A stretch of DNA of 64,000 nucleotides from the NCBI GenBank assembly GCA_942493325.1, contig OW818689.1, positions 7,068,001-7,132,000 of the forward strand, read 5' to 3'. The notes below the pieces were generated by a model, which saw only the letters and a list, made by a program, of their open reading frames with translations, was not told the DNA's origin and ran no database searches. This stretch comes from JAAFHB01 sp942493325 (GTDB taxonomy: Bacteria > Bacteroidota > Bacteroidia > Bacteroidales > Prolixibacteraceae). The position numbers were made by a program, and so were the translations under genes. Below, in pieces: positions 16,781 to 26,841 of the stretch (positions are counted from its first letter, which is position 1; every line of letters begins with the position of its first letter).

Positions 16781-18306
16781 CCGGTAAATAGTTTGTTTTT
16801 TAGCAAAAAAAGATTGAAAATAATCTATTTTATTTGCATAAAATAGTTGCCTAATTCATTGGTTTTATGTATCTTCATGCCATGAAAACAAGGGATTTAG
16901 CACCGAAAAACGAGACCTCTGAGCAGAAAATTGAGCGCCTGGAAAAAGGGATCATCGAGCGCGATTCTAAAATTGAGAAGCTGACCTCCGAGCGTGATGT
17001 AACAATTCAGAAACTGCTCGCTGAGCGTGACGCGACAATCCAAAAGTTAATTAACGAGCTGATTGCCCTACGGCGCAGGATGTTTGGCCGCAGCAGCGAA
17101 CGTTTTGTTCCGGAAGATCCCAGCCAACTGTCTTTAGCCTTTGACGGACAGGAAAGCCTCCCCGAAGAACTGGCGGTTGAGCCCGAAAAAACAGGAGTCA
17201 CCTATACCCGTAATAAAGAGAATAAGGCAAAAGCAGTACGCTGTGCTATCCCCGATTCGATTCGTCGTGAAGAAGTTGTCATTGAACCGGAAAACATCCC
17301 TGAAGGCGCCGTGCGAATCGGGGAAGAGATTACCGAGAAACTTGCATATATCCCGGGAGAAGTATACGTACTGCGCACTGTTCGACGAAAATATGCACTT
17401 CCACAGGGAGGACGCATCTGGATCGCTGATCTTCCCACACAGGTATTACCAAGATCAAACGCAAGCGCATCGCTTCTGGCATACCTGTTAATTTGTAAAT
17501 TTTTGGATCACATCCCCTTTTACCGGCTGCTGGAGATCTTCAAGCGACAAAAGATCTTCATTGCGGCATCGACCGTAAACGGATGGTTCTCCGATACGGT
17601 CGATCTGCTAAAACCCTTATATGAAACACTGAAAAAGGATGTGCTATCATGCGATTACATTCAAATTGATGAAAGCACTATCCCGGTTATGGATAAAGAT
17701 CACCCGGGAGCACAAGAAAGGGATACCATTGGATTGTTCGAAGTCCGATGCAAAATCAGTTGTTTTTTCATTACCAAGATGGTAGCCGCGCCCAAAAGGT
17801 CGTTGTAGAACTATTGCGATCATTCCAGGGAGCAGTCCAGAGTGATGCCTATGGCGCTTATGATATCTACGAAAATAAAAAAGGCGTTTTACTTCTCGGC
17901 TGCATGGCCCATGCCCGGCGTAAGTTTGAACAAGCCTTAAAGGACGATCCGCAGAGAGCCGGATATGCATTAAAAATAATCCGTGATTTATACGCCATCG
18001 AGCGGGAGGCTCAGGAAATGGAGCTATCATATGATAAGATCAGGCAAATACGGGAAGAGAAATCATACCCGATAATCAAAGAGTTTGAGAAATGGCTGAT
18101 CGAAAACTGCACAAAAGTTTTACCCAAAAGCCTTATCGGAAAAGCTATCGCATACACTTATAATATTTATCCCCGCCTTGCACGTTATGTACTCGACGGA
18201 AGATACAATATCGATAATAACGGGGCTGAAAAGTAAGTATGCGGCCTGGTACGGGGTCGATTTCGTTCCTTTTGGGGATATGATGGATATTGGATTCGAC
18301 AGGATT

Positions 18307-19892
18307 CTATTCGATCGGTTTCCAGTTTGCGGGGAGCAGTTCACTTAATCGGAGAACGGAGTGATCAGGCAGCCGGTTCAACACATCGGTGAGCCATAGT
18401 GTTGGATTGACTCCTGCTACCTTGCAAGTACCCAACAAGGAATAGATAATGGCTGTTCGTTCGGTTGCTTCGTTGTTTCCACAGAACATATAATTTTTCC
18501 GACCTAATGCCAGGGGGCGAACCCCATTTTCAGCCCCGTTATTATCGATATTGTATCTTCCGTCGAGTACATAACGTGCAAGGCGGGGATAAATATTATA
18601 AGTGTATGCGATAGCTTTTCCGATAAGGCTTTTGGGTAAAACTTTTGTGCAGTTTTCGATCAGCCATTTCTCAAACTCTTTGATTATCGGGTATGATTTC
18701 TCTTCCCGTATTTGCCTGATCTTATCATATGATAGCTCCATTTCCTGAGCCTCCCGCTCGATGGCGTATAAATCACGGATTATTTTTAATGCATATCCGG
18801 CTCTCTGCGGATCGTCCTTTAAGGCTTGTTCAAACTTACGCCGGGCATGGGCCATGCAGCCGAGAAGTAAAACGCCTTTTTTATTTTCGTAGATATCATA
18901 AGCGCCATAGGCATCACTCTGACTGCTCCCTGGAATGATCGCAATAGTTCTACAACGACCTTTTGGGCGCGGCTACCATCTTGGTAATGAAAAAACAACT
19001 GATTTTGCATCGGACTTCGAACAATCCAATGGTATCCCTTTCTTGTGCTCCCCGGGTGAACTTAATCCATAACCGGGATAGTGCTTTCATCAATTTGAAT
19101 GTAATCGCATGATAGCACATCCTTTTTCAGTGTTTCATATAAGGGTTTTAGCAGATCGACCGTATCGGAGAACCATCCGTTTACGGTCGATGCCGCAATG
19201 AAGATCTTTTGTCGCTTGAAGATCTCCAGCAGCCGGTAAAAGGGGATGTGATCCAAAAATTTACAAATTAACAGGTATGCCAGAAGCGATGCGCTTGCGT
19301 TTGATCTTGGTAATACCTGTGTGGGAAGATCAGCGATCCTGATGCCTCCTCCCTGTGGAAGGGCATATTTTGGTCGAACAGTGCGCAGTACGTATACTTC
19401 TCCCGGGATATATGCAAGTTTCTCGGTAATCTCTTCCCCGATTCGCACGGCGCCTTCAGGGATGTTTTCCGGTTCAATGACAACTTCTTCACGACGAATC
19501 GAATCGGGGATAGCACAGCGTACTGCTTTTGCCTTATTCTCTTTATTACGGGTATAGGTGACTCCTGTTTTTTCGGGCTCAACCGCCAGTTCTTCGGGGA
19601 GGCTTTCCTGTCCGTCAAAGGCTAAAGACAGTTGGCTGGGATCTTCCGGAACAAAACGTTCGCTGCTGCGGCCAAACATCCTGCGCCGTAGGGCAATCAG
19701 CTCGTTAATTAACTTTTGGATTGTCGCGTCACGCTCAGCGAGCAGTTTCTGAATTGTTACATCACGCTCGGAGGTCAGCTTCTCAATTTTAGAATCGCGC
19801 TCGATGATCCCTTTTTCCAGGCGCTCAATTTTCTGCTCAGAGGTCTCGTTTTTCGGTGCTAAATCCCTTGTTTTCATGGCATGAAGATACAT
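18307..19892 (-). pseudogene. tnpC: IS66 tnpC, degenerate
   Basis: Compared with copy 2, the frame from 19892 meets a stop near 19062 because of substitutions beside the VMDKDHPG codons, and a one-base deletion near 18920 shifts the frame again; the last part reads open from about 18855 to 18307. The three catalytic acidic residues are still recognisable but on different frames. Confidence 0.88.
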
Positions 19893-19978
19893 AAAACCAA
19901 TGAATTAGGCAACTATTTTATGCAAATAAAATAGATTATTTTCAATCTTTTTTTGCTAAAAAACAAACTATTTACCGG

Positions 19979-20380
19979 TTAAAAAGTGTGCTGTTTCGTG
20001 TATCTATTTTTATCTTCTTTTCCCGTCGCAAACGTCGAAACAAAACGTTTACGTTGTACGATATTTTTCATCGACAACCCTTCGATCATCATTACAAGCT
20101 CCGTCCATTTCATTTGGAAAGAGTTTTGTTTTTCATCGTAAGCGGGACGTTCAAATCCTCCTGATTCCAGGCGTTTGTGATATAGAACCAGGCCACCGCT
20201 TTCCCAGTGAAGCAGTTTGATTGTACTGCGCGGACGATTAATGAAAATGAAAACCTCCCCGCTCAAGGGATCACGGCCCATCTGGGAACGCACCACTCCG
20301 CAAAGCGTATTAAAGCCCTTGCGCATATCTGTGGCGCCGGTGCACAAATAATACTGTAAATTATCCGATAATGATAACAT
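19979..20380 (-). CDS. tnpB: IS66 TnpB
   Basis: A 133-residue product with the complete TnpB core (DMRKGFNTLCG, FIFINRPRSTIKLLHWESG) and the GKEDKNRYTKQHTF ending. It sits in a defective element whose tnpA and tnpC are broken. Confidence 0.9.
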   Translation of the reverse strand: MLSLSDNLQYYLCTGATDMRKGFNTLCGVVRSQMGRDPLSGEVFIFINRPRSTIKLLHWESGGLVLYHKRLESGGFERPAYDEKQNSFQMKWTELVMMIEGLSMKNIVQRKRFVSTFATGKEDKNRYTKQHTF

Positions 20381-20382
20381 GC

Positions 20383-20694
20383 CTTACATGATCAGAACCA
20401 GTTCACGGATCAGGTTCAGCTCACATCCTATGGGAACCGAAAGACATACACCGTTGGGATAGGTGAGTTCAAGATTCTCCTGTTCGTGCCGGATTGGTGT
20501 TTTGGTTTTTCAATACAGACTGGAATCAACCGGGAGGATTCCGGATGCTCATTTAATTTTTGACGCTTACGCCAATAGTAGTAAGTTGCCGGATTAATAT
20601 TCTCTGCTACACAAAATGCCTGTACGCTCAGTCCGCTTGTCAGCCGGTTCTCCATCATGGTGGTAGCTTCTGCCATTGTTCTTCTCTGTTTCAT
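20383..20694 (-). pseudogene. tnpA: IS66 tnpA, frameshifted
   Basis: The frame from 20694 matches intact TnpA for about 74 residues and is then shifted by loss of one C near 20480, giving a divergent short tail. The same lesion occurs in the copy at 1-266, which suggests that these two copies share a recent ancestor. Confidence 0.88.
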
Positions 20695-21124
20695 CGTTGG
20701 ATATTTTCAACAAAGGTAGAGGGCTAAAAAATATTAAACAATATGTACTAGGCCGAATGCTTACGCTGAAAATGGGGTTCGCCCCCTGGCATTAGGTCGG
20801 AAAAATTATATGTTCTGTGGAAACAACGAAGCAGCCGAACGAACAGCCATTATCTATTCCTTGTTGGGTACTTGCAAGGTAGCAGGAGTCAATCCAACAC
20901 TATGGCTCACCGATGTGTTGAACCGGCTGCCTGATCACTCCGTTCTCCGATTAAGTGAACTGCTCCCCGCAAACTGGAAACCGATCGAATAGAATCCTGT
21001 CGAATCCAATATCCATCATATCCCCAAAAGGAACGAAATCGACCCCGTACCAGGCCGCATACTTACGATGAATCGAAGTCTATTTTCAAATCCGGTGCAT
21101 TACTATCCATGGAGTAGAACAAAG

Positions 21125-21325
21125 ATTGAAGGCTGGGTGGTCTCGCCTAAAGTCCTATTCTTGTTACAATGATCACCATAGAACGCCTGATCAAAAGAGG
21201 GTAATAAGCTATACTTAAGTACTTCGTGAACATTGCAACATATAGTAATGAACCACTATATACAAGAACCCTGCACTACAGTGGTGTGAGAGGCGCACCA
21301 TTACGGCGAGGCTGTATACTCGATT
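21125..21325 (+). mobile_element. Degenerate group II intron 3' end, no ORF
   Basis: This block is related to 790-1005: shared TAGAACGCCTG..AAAAGAGGG, a domain V-like stem (CCACTATATAC ... CAGTGG), GTGTGAGAGGCGC and the end ATACTCGATT at 21316-21325. The 3' flank starts GGGCG, again resembling an attC core. It lies next to the outer end of IS66 copy 3 and behind the caspase-NACHT gene. Confidence 0.45.
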
Positions 21326-21361
21326 GGGCGTTCAGCTATCATTATTCATCTGTATTCATTC

Positions 21362-24300
21362 TTAATACAGATTTTCTGCCAATAAATTAATGATTTGTTG
21401 TATTCGAACAGAATGAGTACCTTCTTTGCAGAATTTTGTAATATCCATTTTAAAGTTATCAGATATTTTCAATTTCCTGTCCTTATGAATTTCATCTATA
21501 AAATCTAATACTATTCCATTATTATCCAGTAATTTAACTAGTTTCTCTAATTTGAATAGTTGAGGTCTAATACCAGCATATCTTACTTTTATATTATGTT
21601 TTATATCGGCATCAAAACTTTGCTTTTCAAGTTTTCCTTTTGACATAAAAAGATTAAAGAAAGAATCTACAAACTTTGATATTTTTATTCCGATATTTTT
21701 GTCCTTTAACTCTAAATTTTTAAAAACGTCACTAATAGTCGCATCTGTTGTACAATTTTGAAATTGATTTTCATTAATTTCAAGTTGAATTTCCGAATCA
21801 AGATGTAAATTATATAATGTACAATCCGAGAAAAGAGTATTCTCATTAAATTTGCATGACCAAAAGTCCGAAAAATTATCAATATTACATTTTTTAAGTT
21901 TTTTATCTGAAAAATCAAAACGAATGGGATAATCATAAGATGAAAAATTCAAAATAACCATATTTTGAATTAAATTGTTACTACCAAATAAATCTTCCAT
22001 CAATTTAGTGTTGCTTTCGATATTAGAACCTCCCATATATTGATGATTTATTCTAAGTGCTAATGAGAATAATCCAGATATTGCCTTATTTTTCATAAAA
22101 CTATTGATATCAAATTCTTGAATTCCAAATAAAATATCGACTATTCTAAATATTTCTTCGTCCGATAATTTTTGACTTCTACCAACTACTTCTCTTGTCA
22201 AATTGGAATTTAATCCGCAATTAGAAGCAATAAAATCTATGATGCTTTTAGAAATTATCTCATTATTAGTAATATCAAGCAAAGACCTAAGATACATTCC
22301 CTTAAAAACATCAATCAAAAAATCATACTTTATAAACACATTTTTCTTAACTGATTTGTTAGTAGAAATAAATGGATGTGATTTCAAAGCTTCAATTTTT
22401 GAAGAATCAATATTGCTAAATAATTCCGAAAACTTCGATTCTGCAATTATTCCATCATGAAATGCAGACAAAGTCATAAAAAATTTTATTTGTTCATCTA
22501 CTGAAATTTGATTTATCCTTTTTATCTCTCTATGACACACATTGTAGATGATATAATCACTCTTGATTTTTTGAATCATATATTTTGATTCAAAAGAATA
22601 GTTGTCATTCAAGAGTTCATAATCTGAATCAACTATATTTCTGATTATGTCTAAAACATAGGGTTGAAATTCAAAAGGTTCCTTCTCTTTTGATTGTGAC
22701 ACAAACTCTTTTGCAATAGTGATACATTTATTAGTTTTCTTATCTAATTTAAAACTTTTATCAAAGAAATTTTTTGCTTGAATTTCATTAAATGGCAATA
22801 AATCAAAAACTTTTAAAGAATAATCATCAACTTTATTGTCGTCCCAGAAATGAGTTCTGCAAGTAATTATAACTTTTGCATTACCAATTTCACTATACAA
22901 TTCGAAGATTGAGCGCAGGAACATATTCACATCAAAATCTGATACCTTTGAAATTATTTCATCTAATCCGTCTATGACTATTAGTAAATTTCCATTATCT
23001 AAATTTACTTTAAATAAATCGCTATTGAGTTTATCTTGGGTATAACCATTTTTTGAATGGTCTGCTTCGTAAAAACTATATATATTAATTTCTTGCTCAG
23101 TTCTTTTTGTGTGTTTTAATTCATCAACTATTTCAGATGATTCTATTAATATTGATTTTTTCTGTTTGTTACTATCTTGGTAAAAATCTGCAATATACTT
23201 GGCAATAGTTGTTTTTCCAATGCCGCCACCTCCTCTTAACACAAGAACTTGTTCGTTCTGTGATGATAACCATTCTATTAACGCATTGAATTTTGTCTCT
23301 TTTTTATCTTCATCTTCTACTCTTGGGGTTACAAAATTGTTAATATCCAAAAATTTAGAATCATGTGTTATTTCAGTAAAACTTTTCGGAGTGCATAAAT
23401 CCCAAATAAATTCTTCTATATAATAAATGGATGTTGGTTTGAATTTCTCTTGGATGTTCTTCTTCCGAATTTCTTGATTTTTCTGTTCTTCTTCTCTTGG
23501 CAGTAAAATAATTAAATTTTTCTTAAATATTTCCGGACAATTGCTTTTAAGTGAAGTTAGGGTTGCTGTTTGATTAATTCCTTTAAATAAATAAAGATAA
23601 TATTCTATTTGTTTCAATGGTTTGTTCTCTCTCCGAAATAAAGTATAACCAATTTTCTTGATTTTATCTTCTAATGATTTATATTCTTCAAAATATGCTT
23701 TTGGCTCATAGAGTTGTAAAATTTTTGAAACATCACTATATCCTCTCAATTCGCCTTCCTTTCTAATTATTCTTTTTGTTGAGTTAGGTTTAAAAATATA
23801 TTCACCTCCATCATGCCCTGCACCAGACAATGGGTAACCCTGTGGATTTTGGTCTGAATTATAGGATATTTTTTTTAATTGTTGACTTAAATCAGAAACA
23901 AGAAAATCTTGTTGCTGCTCAGTTAAAAATTTCACAATCGATTCGGCAAAAGGACTATGGCTACCTTTTACTCCATCAGGCACTGACTTTCTTCCAGATG
24001 TTATTGCCCATCTTGATTTTTGTTTTTCATAATCATAAATACTTCGATATGACGCTTTATCTGCATCAAGCAATATTGAACGAGAGAAACAAGAATCTGA
24101 TATTATTGTTATATGCTTTGCATTAGCCTTTTTAATATATTCAATTAATATGCTATTTTGAAAGTAAGTTGTTGTTTTACCTATTTGGGCATCATAAGGA
24201 ATCCAATAACCTATGTCAATACAATCATCAAAAAATCCATGACCTGCAAAGTAAATTAAAACATTATCATGTTCTGTTACTTTTGAATGGATTTCTTTAA

Positions 24301-24481
24301 ATGCTAAGTTCATATTTTCATTTGTTGCCTCACTATTTATTAGGAATTTTGTTTCCTCAAATCCATATTTTGAAGATAAAATATTGCAGATTGTCTTCGT
24401 GTCCCGAACAGCATTAGACAGATTGTGCACATTCGCCGATTCGTAAATATCTATACCAATTCCAATCAAATAGTTTTTCAT
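21362..24481 (-). CDS. Caspase-like peptidase fused to NACHT ATPase, probable anti-phage protein
   Basis: The 1039-residue protein starts with a caspase/metacaspase-type (C14) domain: catalytic pair His81 in YFAGHGFFD and Cys131 in ISDSCFSRS. A NACHT-type NTPase follows, with Walker A GGGGIGKTT at 417-425 and Walker B LLIVIDGLDEI near residue 500. The C-terminal region contains pentapeptide-like sensing repeats (around 860-915) and helical parts. Known bacterial NACHT and caspase fusions act in antiviral defence, where phage sensing triggers the peptidase. It is a single AT-rich gene at the edge of prophage A's island, not part of a phage operon. Confidence 0.85.
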   Translation of the reverse strand: MKNYLIGIGIDIYESANVHNLSNAVRDTKTICNILSSKYGFEETKFLINSEATNENMNLAFKEIHSKVTEHDNVLIYFAGHGFFDDCIDIGYWIPYDAQIGKTTTYFQNSILIEYIKKANAKHITIISDSCFSRSILLDADKASYRSIYDYEKQKSRWAITSGRKSVPDGVKGSHSPFAESIVKFLTEQQQDFLVSDLSQQLKKISYNSDQNPQGYPLSGAGHDGGEYIFKPNSTKRIIRKEGELRGYSDVSKILQLYEPKAYFEEYKSLEDKIKKIGYTLFRRENKPLKQIEYYLYLFKGINQTATLTSLKSNCPEIFKKNLIILLPREEEQKNQEIRKKNIQEKFKPTSIYYIEEFIWDLCTPKSFTEITHDSKFLDINNFVTPRVEDEDKKETKFNALIEWLSSQNEQVLVLRGGGGIGKTTIAKYIADFYQDSNKQKKSILIESSEIVDELKHTKRTEQEINIYSFYEADHSKNGYTQDKLNSDLFKVNLDNGNLLIVIDGLDEIISKVSDFDVNMFLRSIFELYSEIGNAKVIITCRTHFWDDNKVDDYSLKVFDLLPFNEIQAKNFFDKSFKLDKKTNKCITIAKEFVSQSKEKEPFEFQPYVLDIIRNIVDSDYELLNDNYSFESKYMIQKIKSDYIIYNVCHREIKRINQISVDEQIKFFMTLSAFHDGIIAESKFSELFSNIDSSKIEALKSHPFISTNKSVKKNVFIKYDFLIDVFKGMYLRSLLDITNNEIISKSIIDFIASNCGLNSNLTREVVGRSQKLSDEEIFRIVDILFGIQEFDINSFMKNKAISGLFSLALRINHQYMGGSNIESNTKLMEDLFGSNNLIQNMVILNFSSYDYPIRFDFSDKKLKKCNIDNFSDFWSCKFNENTLFSDCTLYNLHLDSEIQLEINENQFQNCTTDATISDVFKNLELKDKNIGIKISKFVDSFFNLFMSKGKLEKQSFDADIKHNIKVRYAGIRPQLFKLEKLVKLLDNNGIVLDFIDEIHKDRKLKISDNFKMDITKFCKEGTHSVRIQQIINLLAENLY

Positions 24482-24955
24482 GTTAAAATTTGTGTTATAT
24501 TTTTCAATTTTTTTTGAGGAAACAAGAAATATTAAATAAGTTATACTTCGTATTATTACCCACTGACTCCTTTAGCAAACACATAATATTTCAAAAATGC
24601 AATTGGTTACGTGTATATCCAAAATCCGAACAATAAATGAAGCCTATTTAAGTCTTCAATGAAACTGGCAATTGATTTAAATATCCAGATAAATGAATAT
24701 TTTACGAGTATTTTACCTGGTTCAAAATATTGTTCAACCATTGAATCTATATAATTCGAATTTTCATTTATAACAATTCAAATATCAGTAAAATAAATAA
24801 AACATAATAATCTATTTGCAAAAATTTGATGGAAACTTGGCAGGTGTGCCTAATAATTAAACAAGTGTCGTGATTATGTGAATAAGTGTAAAATGAAAAT
24901 ACAATTTCAGTGTTCATGTTCCTTCATTTTAATACCACCTATTTTTCTTCCCCAC
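24482..24955. other. AT-rich intergenic region without gene
   Basis: About 470 nt upstream of the caspase-NACHT gene. It is AT-rich with no convincing coding frame and no strong hairpin. The part near 24482-24520 presumably holds the promoter of the caspase gene. I see nothing else in it. Confidence 0.6.
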
Positions 24956-24960
24956 GACTA

Positions 24961-24985
24961 AAAAAGGGAGCAACGCTCCCTTTTC
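24961..24985. terminator. Terminator of the 129-residue gene
   Basis: Stem AAAGGGAGC / GCTCCCTTT with loop AAC and T runs on both strands, directly after the stop codon at 24986. The flanking CACGA-N-AAAAAA sequence recurs at the terminators near 26592 and 38463. Confidence 0.8.
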
Positions 24986-25375
24986 TTAAAGGCTAATCTG
25001 TTCTTCAACCTCTTTGACTTTCCCATCCAGGGTGCGTTTCATCTCGTCGATAACGGAGGTGATCACTGATGAATTGGAAGTTTTGAATTCATTGCCGGCA
25101 GAATCTCTTAATAGAATCGTCGAACTCATTGAATCCGCTCCGATGTGGAAGGTTTGCAATTTGCGGCGTGATTCGTTCAGCGTTCTCCAACGATCGATAA
25201 GCATGGTCAGATCTTCCACCCTTTGGATTTTCTCATCGAGGGTGAGTCGGCGTGGTTCTTCGATCTCGTTTTTCACAACAGTCATTACCGGAGCTGCAAC
25301 AGCTTCAACAGATTTTACTTCAGCAACTTCAGCAGCAACATTGGCTGTACTTTCTGCAACATTTGATTTACCCAT
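24986..25375 (-). CDS. Conserved-type hypothetical protein with acidic N-terminus and coiled-coil C-terminus
   Basis: A 129-residue protein: an Ala/Val/Glu-rich N-terminus (1-45), then a helical region (LTLDEKIQRVEDLTMLIDRW) and a C-terminal helix (KRTLDGKVKEVEEQI). I recall similar small proteins in Bacteroidota mobile elements but know no function. It is preceded at 25386-25399 by the loop-ARGGCA hairpin and by RNA element A1, which it shares with the RadC-like and J-domain genes. Confidence 0.72.
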   Translation of the reverse strand: MGKSNVAESTANVAAEVAEVKSVEAVAAPVMTVVKNEIEEPRRLTLDEKIQRVEDLTMLIDRWRTLNESRRKLQTFHIGADSMSSTILLRDSAGNEFKTSNSSVITSVIDEMKRTLDGKVKEVEEQISL

Positions 25376-25385
25376 AATTTTTACG

Positions 25386-25424
25386 CCGCTGCCCTGCGGA
25401 CTTATATTGGCATCTGGCTCGCCG
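25386..25424 (-). promoter_or_regulatory. Start-proximal hairpin leader (L1)
   Basis: Minus-strand stem CCGC / GCGG around loop AGGGCA (25386-25399), 10 nt before the ATG at 25375, preceded by the shared GCCAGATGCCAATATAAGT-type sequence. One of six leaders with the same loop and different stem bases. Confidence 0.7.
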
Positions 25425-25658
25425 TTAAAATTAAATTTCGGGCAATCAACATTGAGCCGGGCGGATTCTTGTCAATGGGTGAATGTCAAATTTTCCGCAC
25501 CCTCATTTCGACTACGCTCAATGAACGGGTGCGGGAAATTTGACCGAACACGAAGTGGCTTTGGTTGCTGCTCCTGGAACAATTAATTGCGGCGACCAAA
25601 GCCCCTTGACTTTTTCGCCTCGGCGATCAATACCTTTGCTCCGGAATTTGAGTGTAAC
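25425..25658 (+). ncRNA. Structured RNA element A, copy 1
   Basis: Relatives at 28294-28510 and 39046-39270. Plus-strand helices: GTCAATGGG (25471) with CCCTTGAC (25603); a variable hairpin bounded by GTC/GAC (25485-25544); conserved CACGAAGTG hairpin (25549-25557); GGCTTTGGTTGCTGC (25557) with GCGGCGACCAAAGCC (25589), where two positions form G-U pairs only on the plus strand. The conserved end is GGCGATCAATACCTTTG ... GAGTGTAAC. It is antisense-oriented to the adjacent minus genes. Confidence 0.55.
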
Positions 25659-25750
25659 AAGGTATTTCTATTAGTCACCGGGTTAATTCTCAATCAGAAT
25701 ATTTCATTCATTTTCCGGTTAAGTCACCCGGTGACTTATCCAGCGACCAC

Positions 25751-25779
25751 AAAAAAGCCCTGATCAACAGGGCTCTTTT
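25751..25779. terminator. Terminator-like hairpin after the 104-residue gene
   Basis: Stem AAAAAAGCCCTG / CAGGGCTCTTTT with loop ATCAA, just past the stop codon at 25784-25786. Confidence 0.75.
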
Positions 25780-25783
25780 CTCC

Positions 25784-26098
25784 TTAAAATGGGAATTTTT
25801 CCTTGTCACCCTTGGCAGGAACGATTTTTGATTTCTTGGCCGGTTTCCGTGATGAAGCTGCATCCTTCTTTTTGGATTGAGGCTCTTCAACTTCCTCTTT
25901 CTGGCTTACATAAACGGTGTAGTCGCGTCCGAAATTATCGGGAGTTTTCATTTTAGCGACTTCGAAGGTGACATACTCGGTGCCATCGTATTCGTAGGCA
26001 TATTTTACAAGATCTTCGAGTTTACAGGTGACCTTGGCAATGCTCAATCCGGCAACTTGTTTTCCTTTTCCAATGTAGTTTTTTACAAAAGTTTTCAT
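25784..26098 (-). CDS. Small hypothetical protein with basic tail ending in FPF
   Basis: A 104-residue protein: an N-terminal beta-rich half (to about 68) and a Lys/Ala/Ser-rich tail ending DKEKFPF, which slightly recalls the C-terminal peptide of single-strand binding proteins; an OB-fold role is only a guess. Its leader (26100-26130) is nearly the same as that of the gene at 37887-38063, and both are followed upstream by RNA-like element B. Part of the small-gene block of prophage A. Confidence 0.7.
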   Translation of the reverse strand: MKTFVKNYIGKGKQVAGLSIAKVTCKLEDLVKYAYEYDGTEYVTFEVAKMKTPDNFGRDYTVYVSQKEEVEEPQSKKKDAASSRKPAKKSKIVPAKGDKEKFPF

Positions 26099-26129
26099 GA
26101 CAGTAAAATTTAAGTTTAAAAATTATATG

Positions 26130-26590
26130 CAAGTGATCAGTGAAGCATGGAGGGGCAGTCAAGGAGGAACTGGAATACCGGAACGAAGCGAGGATATGCC
26201 GGGAAAATCCTTGAATGAGGGGACCGTTACCTGGAGAGCTACACTAGCTTAGCATGGAATTTCAAACAAATTCTGTCAGGAGGACCAACCGGAAAAGTTT
26301 GGTAAAAGGAAATATGCCGGATGCACATGCAGAAGTAACGTAAAGGCGAAGTTCATAATGCCGAAGCAGGAGAGGGCAGTGGTATAACATGATCGCTGAA
26401 TACAACCGGATCATCGGATGCACACAAACCCGGTAAGCCAGGAGTTGAAAGCCACCAAACAGGGAAGGATCATTTCCGGACCAAAACCGGAAAATCAAAA
26501 TGACCTGCCATGGTGATTGGATTTCCATTCAGGAGAAATTGCCGTTGATCAGGGCATAACAAAACGGGGAGTTCATTTTTTCTCCACGAT
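26130..26590 (+). ncRNA. RNA-like element B, copy 1
   Basis: About 460 nt without a credible gene, related to 38096-38462. Shared core: GCAAGGAGGAACTGGAATAC (26157 onward differs by one base), GAGGATATGCCGGGAAAATC (26190 region) and later AGCTA..CTTAGCAT. Purine-rich strand, GNRA-like loops and a closing AAGGA/TCCTT stem suggest an RNA read on the plus strand, ending at the terminator at 26592. The strand is inferred from purine bias and is uncertain. Confidence 0.45.
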
Positions 26591-26591
26591 C

Positions 26592-26611
26592 AAAAAAGGG
26601 GAGACCCCTTT
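26592..26611. terminator. Bidirectional terminator
   Basis: Stem AAAGGGG / CCCCTTT with AGA loop, T-rich on both sides. It can end both the zinc-ribbon gene (minus) and the plus-strand RNA element B1. Confidence 0.78.
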
Positions 26612-26619
26612 CTTTTAAT

Positions 26620-26841
26620 TTACCAGGCATACGGATTACCGTTGCCGGAATAGACATCTTCATCAGCAACCGAAGAGAGAAACTGACGGTAAGGTGCGTC
26701 GCCACAACTTGTGCAAAACACTTCGTGTGATGATGGCCAGTAATAAATTGTCGCTCCCTTCTTAATTTTAGTTTTGCATTTGGAGCAACTGGATGAGAAT
26801 TTGGCACTGATCTGCCGTGGATCATTTGAGTATCGCGTCAT
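26620..26841 (-). CDS. Small zinc-ribbon-type protein
   Basis: A 73-residue protein with two CxxC knuckles (CSKCKTKIKKG at about residue 19 and CTSCGD at about 43), consistent with a single zinc ribbon. Such proteins often bind nucleic acid or protein partners. Its ATG overlaps the stop codon of the gene at 26838-27248, and hairpin leader L2 lies inside the 3' coding end of that gene. Confidence 0.75.
   Translation of the reverse strand: MTRYSNDPRQISAKFSSSCSKCKTKIKKGATIYYWPSSHEVFCTSCGDAPYRQFLSSVADEDVYSGNGNPYAW

Larger units (their letters stand above)
18233..20764 (-). mobile_element. IS66-family element nested in copy 3 (copy 4)
   Basis: A 2532-bp element in the opposite orientation to its host copy, with the same terminal repeats and an 8-bp duplication GCTGAAAA at 18225-18232 and 20765-20772. 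Its tnpA and tnpC are frameshifted, so it is defective although its insertion must be the youngest event at this place. Confidence 0.96.
16867..20992 (+). pseudogene. tnpC: IS66 tnpC, frameshifted and interrupted
   Basis: The frame runs from 16867 until a one-base loss in a run of G near 17708 shifts it; the original frame resumes around 17748 and continues to 18232, where copy 4 is inserted at the codons of the conserved NNGAENG motif. The last 73 codons follow at 20773-20992. A few substitutions near 17385-17420 also differ from copy 2. It cannot make transposase. Confidence 0.9.
15994..21066 (+). mobile_element. IS66-family element (copy 3) split by a nested IS66
   Basis: The element occupies 15994-18232 and 20773-21066 (2533 bp in total) with the same inverted repeats as copy 2, in plus orientation. 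Its target duplication is GATGAATC at 15986-15993 and 21067-21074. Copy 4 (18233-20764) is inserted in its tnpC with duplication GCTGAAAA. It lies just upstream of the portal block in prophage A. Confidence 0.96.

Noticed and set aside
26262..26825. Two minus-strand frames across RNA element B1 and the zinc-ribbon gene
   Set aside because: One lies in the RNA-like repeat and is not conserved in copy B2; the other is a shadow of the zinc-ribbon gene.
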